Shown here: positions 24,793-33,525 of the stretch, in pieces
Position numbering within the stretch: the first letter of the stretch is position 1
How the letters are laid out: each line of letters begins with the position of its first letter
From: CAIOZA01 sp964464375
GTDB lineage: Bacteria > Bacteroidota > Ignavibacteria > Kapaibacteriales > UBA2268
Assembly (NCBI GenBank): GCA_964464375.1
Contig: CAYXFU010000013.1
Span: 30,432-94,431, forward strand
Reading direction: 5' to 3'
DNA: 64,000 bases
Translations under genes and position numbers: made by a program
The notes under the pieces: model-generated
Database searches by the model: none
The model's input: only the letters and a program-made list of their open reading frames with translations
Told to the model about the DNA's origin: nothing

Positions 24793-25668
24793 CTATTCTC
24801 CCATAATTGCCTTTAGGAATTCTTCTGATTTTCTAAATTCAGTTTCAAGTTCAAATGTAAAACTCTCTAAATCCAAATCATTCATTTCGGGATAGAAATC
24901 TTTAAGAATGAGCCATGCTTCTTGTTCTTCTATATTAATTGAATCGAACCCTTCGGAAATATCGGCACCCCACATTTCGCAGAGAACATCGGCTAATCTT
25001 ACAATAGCAACAAGTTCTTTATTGGCAATAGCTTTTGATGGATGAGTATGATATGAGATTGCTTCTGCAAGAGGTTCGGGCAGTTTCCACATCAAGCAAA
25101 TTTCTGCACCAACTTCTGTATGATCTATACCGAATAATTCACGCTCAGCATCAACATCCATCATGCCATTAGCATGGACATTATTCAGCACTTTTGAATA
25201 TTTAACTGCATCATACTGGAGCATAGCCAACTTACCAATATCATGAAGTAGACCGCCAATAAATTCATATTCACGGAAATTCTTTTTTAATTTATTTGTT
25301 ATTGATTTGGCAACAATACCAGTACATGACGAATGCCACCAGAATCTTTCCATAATCTCAGCAGCAAATTTCTGCGAGCTCATAAGAAATCGAGAAAATA
25401 TCGATACACCAAGTACAATATTAGTTAAGCGATTAATTCCTAAAGTAATAATTGCTTGTTGAATTGTATTAATTTTCTGCCGTGTTGCATAAATAGGTGA
25501 ATTAGCAACTCTGATTAGTTTCAAAGTCAAAGGAGCATCGGCTTCAATCACTTGTGACAAATCTCTGAAATCGATATCATCATTCTCGAGGAGTTGCAAT
25601 ATCTTAGCCGCTACGGGTGGTAGAGTAGCGAATTCCTGGGTTTCTATCAGACTTTTTACTAATGACAT
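24793..25668 (-). CDS. HDOD domain protein
   Basis: A 291-residue soluble protein with an HDOD domain at about 10-210. It includes the typical LPPVAAKILQLL start, the APLTLKLIRVANSP helix and an HDIGKLA motif near 145. The HD-type motif is followed by a conserved helical tail, but the usual metal-binding set of a true HD phosphohydrolase is incomplete. HDOD proteins act in signalling and in chemotaxis or stress control. No partner domain is fused. It is monocistronic, flanked by gaps of about 300 bases. Confidence 0.88.
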   Translation of the reverse strand: MSLVKSLIETQEFATLPPVAAKILQLLENDDIDFRDLSQVIEADAPLTLKLIRVANSPIYATRQKINTIQQAIITLGINRLTNIVLGVSIFSRFLMSSQKFAAEIMERFWWHSSCTGIVAKSITNKLKKNFREYEFIGGLLHDIGKLAMLQYDAVKYSKVLNNVHANGMMDVDAERELFGIDHTEVGAEICLMWKLPEPLAEAISYHTHPSKAIANKELVAIVRLADVLCEMWGADISEGFDSINIEEQEAWLILKDFYPEMNDLDLESFTFELETEFRKSEEFLKAIMGE

Positions 25669-25955
25669 AATTTCAATTTAAATATATTTCTTAACTAATT
25701 TACTATTACAATTATACTATCGGAATATTCTACAAAAAATGAACCAAATATTTTAAATTTTACGATTTTTTTTTAATTGTTCATAAAAAATTATTGATTT
25801 TCTTCATTGAAAAATAAACCAATGAATAATTAAATAATTATACGAATAGAATAATCGGATAATTATATGAAAACTTCAATAAATTTTATAAAAAAAGCAT
25901 AAGTAATTACTCAAATATTTTAAAATTGAACAGAAAAATATCAAACATTAGCTTA

Positions 25956-28900
25956 TTAGACATAAGATAAGTTCTGTGAAAGCCATCTTTCAACTTGTTC
26001 TGTACTCATTCCTTTTCTTTTTTTATAATCGAGAACCTGATCTTTGTCAATTTTTCCTACAGGAAAATATTTCGAGTCAGGATGTGCAAAATATAGACCT
26101 GAGACTGAAGCAGGAGGCGTCATCATAAATGAATCAGTCAAGTTAATACCTGTGGATTGCTCAGCAGAAAGCAAATCAAATAGAATTTCCTTTTCTGTGT
26201 GATCCGGTGATGCAGGATAACCGGGAGCAGGTCGTATACCTGAGTAACGCTCTCTGATAATATCTTCGGATGACAAATTTTCGTTAACAGAATAACCCCA
26301 ATAATCCTTACGAACCATTTCATGCAGATGTTCCGCAAAAGCCTCGGCTAATCTATCTGCTAAAACTTTTGTCATTATGCTTTTGTAATCATCATTCTCA
26401 TTTCTAAAAGATTGAGCTAATTCTTCAGCTCCAATGCCAGCCGTCACAGCGAAGCCCCCTATATAGTCAGATATACCCCCATCACGTGGCGCGATATAGT
26501 CAGCCAAAGCTAAGTTAGGTGCCCCTGACTGCATTAAACCCTGTTGACGTAAGGTGTGTAAAGTAACCAAAATTCCCTCATGGGTTTCATCCGAATAAAC
26601 CTCAATATCGTCGTCTCCAATTGTGTTTGCAGGAAATAGTCCAAAGACACCGTTAGCTTTGATTAATTTATTAGCAATGATGATATCGAGAAGTTCATTA
26701 GCATCAGCAAAAAGTTTCCTGGCTTCCGAACCCATCTTGGGATCATCAAGAATTGCAGGATATCTGCCTTTTAACTCCCAGGTTATAAAGAATTCAGACC
26801 AGTTAATATATTCTCTTAATGTTTCAAGAGGATAATCAATAAATTTAGTAACACCAATTTTTTTTGGTTTAGTAATGTTCAAATTCTGCCAGTCAGTTTT
26901 CAATTTATTTTTTCGGGCATCAACCAAAGAAATAAGTTTTCTTTCACTATTTTTTTTGCTGTGATTTATCCGAATTTCTTCATATTCACTATTGATGTTC
27001 TCAAGAAAATTATTCTTTGTTGAATTATTCAAAAGGCTACTAACCACGGCTACACTCTTTGAAGCATCGAGTACATGAATCACTTTATTGTCATAATTAG
27101 AAGAAATTTTAACTGCAGTATGGACTCTGGAGGTTGTTGCACCGCCAATAAGCAGAGGAATATTGAGTCCCTCTCTTTTCATTTCTTTTGCGACGTGAAC
27201 CATTTCATCAAGCGATGGAGTGATTAGTCCACTGAGACCAATGATATCGACATTGTGTTTCCGTGCTTCATCAATTATAGTTGATGAGTTGACCATGACT
27301 CCCAGATCAATTATCTCGTAATTATTACAACCAAGAACAACTCCAACAATGTTTTTTCCAATATCGTGAACATCCCCCTTGACGGTTGCCATTAATATCT
27401 TACCGGCTGTTTGTCTTTGGGATCCCTGACTAAGAAGTTTAGCCTCAATAACCGGTTGAAGAATAGCCACTGCTTTTTTCATCACGCGGGCACTTTTCAC
27501 AACCTGAGGAAGGAACATTTTGCCTGAGCCAAAAAGATTACCAACAATATTCATGGCATCCATTAATGGACCTTCTATTATATTCAATGGATTCTCAAAT
27601 TTGGTGATGGCTTCTGCAATATCAACATCGATAAATTCAGTAATTCCCTTGACAAGTGAATGAGTTAGTCTATCTTCTAAAGGCAATGCCCTCCATTCGT
27701 CATCTTTTTTATCGATTCTGTTAGAATCTGACTGAATCTGAGAAGCAAAGTTAATAAGATTTTCAGTTGCATCTTTCTTTCTATTAAATAGTACATCTTC
27801 AATTCGCTGGAGTAATTCCTTTGGAACAGATTCATACACATCAAGCTGCCCGGCATTAACAATTCCCATATCCAGACCGGCTTTTATGGCATGATAAAGG
27901 AAAGCTGAATGCATTGCTTCCCTAACTCGATCATTCCCGCGGAATGAGAAGCTGACATTACTTATTCCTCCACTTGTTTTAGCATGTGGTAAATTCTGCT
28001 TGATCCAACGAACCGACTCAATGAAATTGACTGCATACTCATTATGCTCATCCATCCCTGTAGCAATTGTTAGAACATTAGCATCAAAAATAACATCATA
28101 AGGCTTAAATCCAACAATGTTTGTTAAGATGTTATAAGCTCTGTTGGCTATTTCAATTTTGCGTTCATAAGTTGAAGCCTGACCTTCTTCATCGAATGCC
28201 ATAACAATAACAGCAGCACCATAACTCAATATCTTGCGTGCATGCTCGATGAATACTTCTTCTCCTTCCTTAAGAGAAATAGAATTCACTATTCCTTTGC
28301 CTTGAAGGCATTTCAAACCGGACTCAATAACAGTCCATTTGGAGGAATCAATCATAACCGGAACACGTGAAATATCAGGTTCTGCGGCAAGCATATTCAG
28401 AAAATCAGTAATAACCAGCTCAGAATCAAGCATTCCCTCATCAACATTCACATCTATTATCTGAGCACCGTTCATAACTTGTTGTCTTGCAACTTCAACA
28501 GCCTGATCATATTCTTTATTTACAATATGCTTTGCAAATTTTCTTGATCCGGCAACGTTCGTTCTTTCACCGATGTTTACGAAATTGGTTTCAGGAGTAA
28601 CAACTAATGCCTCAAGTCCACTTAATCTAAGATATGGTGGAATATCCGGAATTTCTCTGGGTGTAAGCTTTGAAGCAATATCAGCAATATTCTGAATATG
28701 GTCAGGTGTAGTACCACAGCACCCACCGACAATATTCAGGAATCCACTTTTGCCATAATCCTCGAGAATATCTGCCATAGTTGATGGAGTTTCGTCGTAA
28801 CCACCAAATTCATTGGGTAACCCGGCATTGGGATATAAACTTGTGAAACAGTTAGCTTTTTCTGAAAGTTCCTCAATAAAAGGACGCATTTGTGTAGATC

Positions 28901-29669
28901 CCAAAGCACAGTTGATTCCAATCGAGAGCAGATTTGGAGCATGTGAAACAGATATCCAAAATGCTTCAATCGTTTGCCCGGTTAATGTGCGACCACTCAT
29001 GTCAACGATTGTTCCGGAGATCATCACAGGTAAAGGTTCTAGTTCAGGATTATCATGATAATACTCATTAACGGCGAATATGGCAGCTTTGCAATTAAGT
29101 GTGTCGAAGACAGTTTCAATAAGAAGAATATCAGAGCCACCGTCAACAAGACCTGAGATTTGTATATAATATGCTTTGACAAAGTCATCAAATTTTGCGG
29201 TACGGAATCCAGGATTATTAACATCTGGCGAAAGAGATGCAGTTCTATTTGTTGGTCCAATAGCTCCAGCAACAAATCTAGGTTTTTCAGGAGTAATCAG
29301 ATTGTACTCGTCACACGCCAGACGGGCTATTCGCGACGCTTCAAAGTTTATCTCATAGGCAAACGATTCAGTCAGATAATCTGATTGAGAAATGGGCGTA
29401 CCATTAAAAGTATTGGTTTCAATTATATCGGATCCTGCCTTGAGATACTCAAGATGAATGCCTTTAATAATTTCGGGTTGAGTTAAAACAAGAAGATCAT
29501 TATTCCCTCTCAGATCTTTAGGATGGGCTTGGAATCGCTCTCCACGGAAGTCTGATTCTGTTAATGAATGTCTCTGAATCATTGTGCCCATGGCACCATC
29601 GAGAACCAATACACGATTCTTGAGAATCGATTTTAATTGTTCAAATCTGTTTAAATTTTCGAATTTCAT
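25956..29669 (-). CDS. metH: cobalamin-dependent methionine synthase MetH
   Basis: About 1237 residues with all four MetH modules. The homocysteine domain (1-325) has zinc cysteines near 254 and in GGCC at about 317-318. The pterin-binding domain spans about 355-615. The B12 cap and B12 domain (about 660-885) have the DVHDIG base-off motif near 766-771. The AdoMet reactivation domain (about 915-1237) has RPAPGYPASPDH near 1145. ATG at 29669 is preferred: the alternative TTG at 29687 overlaps the upstream stop and only adds SINRR-type residues. It makes methionine from homocysteine and methyl-THF. It follows the MTHFR-fusion gene in one operon. Confidence 0.97.
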   Translation of the reverse strand: MKFENLNRFEQLKSILKNRVLVLDGAMGTMIQRHSLTESDFRGERFQAHPKDLRGNNDLLVLTQPEIIKGIHLEYLKAGSDIIETNTFNGTPISQSDYLTESFAYEINFEASRIARLACDEYNLITPEKPRFVAGAIGPTNRTASLSPDVNNPGFRTAKFDDFVKAYYIQISGLVDGGSDILLIETVFDTLNCKAAIFAVNEYYHDNPELEPLPVMISGTIVDMSGRTLTGQTIEAFWISVSHAPNLLSIGINCALGSTQMRPFIEELSEKANCFTSLYPNAGLPNEFGGYDETPSTMADILEDYGKSGFLNIVGGCCGTTPDHIQNIADIASKLTPREIPDIPPYLRLSGLEALVVTPETNFVNIGERTNVAGSRKFAKHIVNKEYDQAVEVARQQVMNGAQIIDVNVDEGMLDSELVITDFLNMLAAEPDISRVPVMIDSSKWTVIESGLKCLQGKGIVNSISLKEGEEVFIEHARKILSYGAAVIVMAFDEEGQASTYERKIEIANRAYNILTNIVGFKPYDVIFDANVLTIATGMDEHNEYAVNFIESVRWIKQNLPHAKTSGGISNVSFSFRGNDRVREAMHSAFLYHAIKAGLDMGIVNAGQLDVYESVPKELLQRIEDVLFNRKKDATENLINFASQIQSDSNRIDKKDDEWRALPLEDRLTHSLVKGITEFIDVDIAEAITKFENPLNIIEGPLMDAMNIVGNLFGSGKMFLPQVVKSARVMKKAVAILQPVIEAKLLSQGSQRQTAGKILMATVKGDVHDIGKNIVGVVLGCNNYEIIDLGVMVNSSTIIDEARKHNVDIIGLSGLITPSLDEMVHVAKEMKREGLNIPLLIGGATTSRVHTAVKISSNYDNKVIHVLDASKSVAVVSSLLNNSTKNNFLENINSEYEEIRINHSKKNSERKLISLVDARKNKLKTDWQNLNITKPKKIGVTKFIDYPLETLREYINWSEFFITWELKGRYPAILDDPKMGSEARKLFADANELLDIIIANKLIKANGVFGLFPANTIGDDDIEVYSDETHEGILVTLHTLRQQGLMQSGAPNLALADYIAPRDGGISDYIGGFAVTAGIGAEELAQSFRNENDDYKSIMTKVLADRLAEAFAEHLHEMVRKDYWGYSVNENLSSEDIIRERYSGIRPAPGYPASPDHTEKEILFDLLSAEQSTGINLTDSFMMTPPASVSGLYFAHPDSKYFPVGKIDKDQVLDYKKRKGMSTEQVERWLSQNLSYV

Positions 29670-29683
29670 TCTCCGATTAATAC

Positions 29684-31531
29684 TCAATTAAATGTAAAAC
29701 CATCCAGCACATCTATTACACTTTGTACTCTGCCGAATGGTGCCGAAATCTGTACTCCATGAATCATTCCAAGCATATTTTCCAATGTTTCTCTTGCTAT
29801 TCTTATGCCCTCATCCCTACTTGCCTCTTTGGATTCCTGAACATTAACAAGTCTTTTCATCAGTATATCGGGAACGTTGCAGCCAGGGACTTCGTTATTC
29901 ATAAATTCAGCATTCCTAAGTGAAGTCAAGGGCCAAAGTCCTGCAATTATTGGTTTTTTAATATGCTCAATTCTTTTTATAAAACTTTCGAAAATATCAA
30001 TATCAAAAACAGGCTGCGTAATAATATACTCGGCACCTGCTTCAACTTTCCAGTCAAGACGACGTAATTCTTCATCCATGTTGATTGCTCCGGGATTAGC
30101 ACCTACACCGACGAAGAAACCTGTTGGACGTCCAATCGGATTACCAGCAATATCCAAACCATGGTTCAATCTATCAAGAATATTGACCAATCCAATAGCA
30201 TCAACATCAAATACTGCTGTTGCATCAGGATAATTGCCTAGTTTAGGTGGATCGCCTGTTACAGAGAGAATATTTCTCAGACCCAAGGCATAAGCTCCGA
30301 GTAGGTCGGATTGCATACCTATTACATTCCTATCTCTGCAAACAAAATGAAGCAGTGTTTCAATTCCAACATCTCTCTGTATTTGAATAGCCAGAGACAA
30401 TGCAGACATTCTGGCACTGGCACGAGGTCCGTCAGGGATATTTATAACATCAATTCCGTTAAAGAACATTTCACGTGCTTTTTCTATCTCATTTGTTGCC
30501 GATACTCCATGAGGTGGTAATAATTCGACAAATTTCACAAAATGGCCATCAGTTAACCTTTTGGCTAATCTTGATTTTTTTTCTACCGGAACAATTTCTA
30601 CTGAATCATCGACTACGATTTTATCAATTTTTATTTCTTTTTTTCTGTACTGAGGCATTAATGCATTAATAGCATTACGCATACTTTTTATGTGCTCTGG
30701 TGCTGTACCGCAGCACCCTCCTATCACATTAGCACCATTTAAAATAAATTGCTTTGCATATTCAGCCATGTATTCAGGAGATGTAAGATATAGGTTTCTT
30801 CCGTCCACATTTTTTGGCTTACCTGCATTAGGCATGATTGAAATTGGTATTTCAGTCAGCTTACGTGCCTGTTCGAGCCAGTTTAGCATTATTTGGGGAC
30901 CAACTGTACAATTAATACCGACAACATCAGCTGCAATATTTTCAAGTTCCTTAATCATTACCGGCACTGAAGCACCAGTCAACGATGATGCGTCTTCATC
31001 TATGGTCATTTGTGCAATACAAGGGAGATCACTTATTTCACGAACAGCAAGAACTGCCTGCTTCAATTCATCAGGGTATATAAATGTTTCGAATATTATA
31101 AGATCAACTCCACCATCAATCAATGGAAGAATCTGCTCCTTAAAAAATTCTTTTACTTCATCTCTTGACAATGGTCCAAGTGGCTCCATCTGAATTCCTA
31201 AAGGACCAACAGCTCCGGCAACAAGAATATCATTCCCTGCAACCTCACGGGCTAACTTGGCTCCGGCGAAATTAATATCATATAGCTTGTCTTGAAGCAT
31301 AAAACGTTTAAGCTTAGGTCCATTAGCTCCATAAGTATTAGTTTCAATTACATCAGCACCGGCATTTTTATAATCTTCATGAACCATTCTAACAAGAGTA
31401 GGATTTGTAAGATTGAGTTCATCAAAGCATTTATTAATAAAAACGCCTTTTTTATAAAGCTCAGTCCCCATTCCACCATCGAAAAGGATTATAGAGTTAG
31501 AAATTTTATTTTTAAATTCAAGTCTATTCAA
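29684..31531 (-). CDS. bifunctional homocysteine S-methyltransferase / 5,10-methylene-THF reductase (YitJ-like)
   Basis: A 615-residue fusion. The N-terminal homocysteine methyltransferase domain (1-290) has zinc cysteines near 208 (INCTVG) and in GGCCGTAP near 273-274. The C-terminal MTHFR TIM barrel (about 310-615) starts FVELLPPHG, contains VTGDPPKLG and FVGVGANPG, and ends near IHGVQISAP. The MTHFR half supplies methyl-THF to MetH next door. The start is TTG at 31531: the first ATG would cut into the barrel start, and no upstream ATG or GTG is in frame. No B12 or SAM riboswitch fits in the 109-base gap upstream. Confidence 0.93.
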   Translation of the reverse strand: MNRLEFKNKISNSIILFDGGMGTELYKKGVFINKCFDELNLTNPTLVRMVHEDYKNAGADVIETNTYGANGPKLKRFMLQDKLYDINFAGAKLAREVAGNDILVAGAVGPLGIQMEPLGPLSRDEVKEFFKEQILPLIDGGVDLIIFETFIYPDELKQAVLAVREISDLPCIAQMTIDEDASSLTGASVPVMIKELENIAADVVGINCTVGPQIMLNWLEQARKLTEIPISIMPNAGKPKNVDGRNLYLTSPEYMAEYAKQFILNGANVIGGCCGTAPEHIKSMRNAINALMPQYRKKEIKIDKIVVDDSVEIVPVEKKSRLAKRLTDGHFVKFVELLPPHGVSATNEIEKAREMFFNGIDVINIPDGPRASARMSALSLAIQIQRDVGIETLLHFVCRDRNVIGMQSDLLGAYALGLRNILSVTGDPPKLGNYPDATAVFDVDAIGLVNILDRLNHGLDIAGNPIGRPTGFFVGVGANPGAINMDEELRRLDWKVEAGAEYIITQPVFDIDIFESFIKRIEHIKKPIIAGLWPLTSLRNAEFMNNEVPGCNVPDILMKRLVNVQESKEASRDEGIRIARETLENMLGMIHGVQISAPFGRVQSVIDVLDGFTFN

Positions 31532-31622
31532 TTTAAGCCCAAATTGATAAGAAAAAATACCTTTAGAATGAGTAATTGTCGTATTAGATGAGAATAAATT
31601 TTATTAACTAACAAAACATAAC

Positions 31623-31630
31623 TATTTTTG
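31623..31630 (+). promoter_or_regulatory. candidate promoter -7 box for the amidase gene
   Basis: TATTTTTG ends 10 bases before the ATG. Transcription would start only a few bases ahead of it, implying a leaderless or near-leaderless message if the box is real. Confidence 0.3.
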
Positions 31631-31640
31631 TAGATTATTT

Positions 31641-32984
31641 ATGTTGCATAATTTGGGCTCAATTAATATCAAAATATTTGAAGAGAAATTTCGAAGGTTT
31701 TTAATAGTTTCAATCATCATGATTGCATCATGTTATTTATCTGCTCAGGAAAAGTACCCAATTGTTCAATCAAAAGCTGGAGAAGGGATTTCCGTTCTCT
31801 TGAACAGATTTTCTTTATCTGCATCAGATTTCAATATTGAGCTTTTCAATAAATTGAATGAAGGGAAGTTTGATAAATATGGCAGATTAATAATAAAAGC
31901 AAAATATAAACTTCCAGTTCAAATTTTTAAATTTACTAACAGCATTTCCAGATCAACGAAAATTTATGATGAATCCACAATTTTGGCAATAAAGGCTTAT
32001 AATCAGAAAATCCAAACTAAAGGAATTAAACGAAGCTATAATCAGGACAATGATTTATGGGTGCCGCTTTATATAATCAAACAGTCCAATAACGAAGAGA
32101 ACAGATCAGAGGTTATAATTCCAACTGATTCCCCTCAAAAATCTAAATTAAAGACACCCAAAGCCGAAAAAGGAAAAGAACCGTTAAAAGATTCTAAAAC
32201 TATCAAAGATGAATCAAAAGATGAGGATGTTTCTTCTAAAAAATCCTTTGTGATAGAGCCACTTTTTGGAAAAACTTATCAAAAAGTTAAAATCAAAGAC
32301 AAAAAATTAAAAGGGCACGTATTCTATCTAAAATCTGGTCACGGTGGACCAGACCCGGGAGCAACCGGTAAATCAGGTGGACACTTGCTCTGCGAAGATG
32401 AATATGCTTATGATTTCATTCTCCGATTTGCAAGGGCTTTAATGGAGCATTCGGCGACAGTGTATGTTATAGTTCGGGATACTTCAGATGGAATCAGAGA
32501 TGAAAAGTATTTGGAGCCAAGTTATGATGAATATCTGATCAATGGTGACTCAATATCCCCTGTTCAGACTATACGCCTCAAACAAAGAGCGGATATCATT
32601 AACAGTTATTACAAAGCTAATCTTAAGAAGGCAAAAAGTCAGCATACAATCATCATACATCTGGATTCCAGACCAAATGAAAAAAGGATTGATATCTTTT
32701 TTTACTATCAGGAGGATGTTGAACAAAGCAGGAAAATGGCAAATTCCTTTTATGAAACCATAAAAGACAAATATGATAAAAATCAGCCTGGCCGTGGATA
32801 TAAAGGTACTGTTACTACTAGAAATCTGTTCATGCTAAGAAACCTGAATGCACCTACTGTTTATATAGAACTTGGGAATATTCAAAATAAAAATGATCAA
32901 ATTCGATTCCTTGATAAGAACAACAGGCAAGCAATAGCCAATTGGTTAAGTGATGGCGTTGTTAAGCAATTATTAGACAAATAG
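31641..32984 (+). CDS. N-acetylmuramoyl-L-alanine amidase (Amidase_3) with N-terminal LysM-like region
   Basis: A 447-residue exported cell-wall hydrolase. A short N-terminal extension precedes a hydrophobic signal segment (about 20-37, ending SAQ). A LysM-like repeat is suggested at about 40-95, then a charged Lys/Ser/Glu linker (150-205) and an Amidase_3 zinc domain (about 225-447). Likely zinc ligands are His in KSGHGGPDPGA, Glu in CEDEYAYD and His in IIHLDSR; the catalytic Glu lies in YIELGNIQNK. It would cut the amide between muramic acid and the stem peptide at division or remodelling. It is divergent from the metH operon and monocistronic. Confidence 0.85.
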   Translation: MLHNLGSINIKIFEEKFRRFLIVSIIMIASCYLSAQEKYPIVQSKAGEGISVLLNRFSLSASDFNIELFNKLNEGKFDKYGRLIIKAKYKLPVQIFKFTNSISRSTKIYDESTILAIKAYNQKIQTKGIKRSYNQDNDLWVPLYIIKQSNNEENRSEVIIPTDSPQKSKLKTPKAEKGKEPLKDSKTIKDESKDEDVSSKKSFVIEPLFGKTYQKVKIKDKKLKGHVFYLKSGHGGPDPGATGKSGGHLLCEDEYAYDFILRFARALMEHSATVYVIVRDTSDGIRDEKYLEPSYDEYLINGDSISPVQTIRLKQRADIINSYYKANLKKAKSQHTIIIHLDSRPNEKRIDIFFYYQEDVEQSRKMANSFYETIKDKYDKNQPGRGYKGTVTTRNLFMLRNLNAPTVYIELGNIQNKNDQIRFLDKNNRQAIANWLSDGVVKQLLDK

Positions 32985-32995
32985 GGCTCTGACAC

Positions 32996-33418
32996 TTATT
33001 CTGCAAATGAAAAATTTGGAACAAATTCTAATTCATTACTAAGACTCCTTGTGACCGGACAAGTATTAACAACATTCTTCATTAACTTAAATTCTTTATC
33101 ATTCAACGAATGAGGAAACAAGATATCCAATGTCAGTTTTGATATTCTTCTGAATGGTTCATTTGCCATTTCCTTACTGACTGTTATCTTCAATCCTTTG
33201 ATATCAATATTGTTATTATTGGCGACAATTCCCATTATAGTTGCTATGCAAGAAGCTGAGGCTGTTCCAAGTAAATCAGTTGGAGATATATATTCGGCTT
33301 TGCCATGATTATCTAATGGCGCATCAGTAAGGAATTTCTGCCCAGATGGACCATGTGTAATTTCACAATGCAAATCTCCAAGGTACTCAACAAAAATCTG
33401 AACTATGTGGTTATCCAT
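32996..33418 (-). CDS. OsmC/Ohr family peroxiredoxin-like protein
   Basis: A 140-residue OsmC-fold protein with two redox cysteines: one in the ASASCIATI helix and one in the NTCPVTRSL segment. These reduce organic peroxides in the Ohr/OsmC family. The ATG at 33418 (MDNHIVQ) is preferred. An upstream in-frame start at 33448 would add a hydrophobic 10-residue extension that the family lacks and would lie close to the neighbouring terminator. It is probably monocistronic. It converges with the amidase, whose stop is 12 bases away. Confidence 0.88.
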   Translation of the reverse strand: MDNHIVQIFVEYLGDLHCEITHGPSGQKFLTDAPLDNHGKAEYISPTDLLGTASASCIATIMGIVANNNNIDIKGLKITVSKEMANEPFRRISKLTLDILFPHSLNDKEFKLMKNVVNTCPVTRSLSNELEFVPNFSFAE

Positions 33419-33472
33419 AATAATAATCCAAAATAAATAAAAAAACAATTTAATACTAATTATCTGATTTAC

Positions 33473-33502
33473 AAAAAAAAGAGCTGCTTATTAGCAGCTC
33501 TT
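33473..33502 (-). terminator. rho-independent terminator of the unknown membrane-protein gene
   Basis: A perfect 8-bp stem (GAGCTGCT and AGCAGCTC) with loop TATT, followed on the minus strand by eight Ts. It begins 26 bases past the stop at 33526. Confidence 0.85.
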
Positions 33503-33525
33503 TTGACAATAGTGCAGGAAGAAGT

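Noticed and set aside
29670..29687. TTG at 29687 as the metH start
   Set aside because: It overlaps the upstream stop and adds six unconserved residues; the ATG at 29669 matches the usual MetH N-terminus.
30690..31193. A 167-codon frame antisense to the homocysteine methyltransferase-MTHFR fusion
   Set aside because: It is a shadow of the real minus-strand gene, with low-complexity Ser/Ile/Phe composition.
31532..31640. Cobalamin or SAM riboswitch ahead of the metH operon
   Set aside because: The gap between the divergent genes is only 109 bases and has neither the B12-box nor the SAM-type stems.
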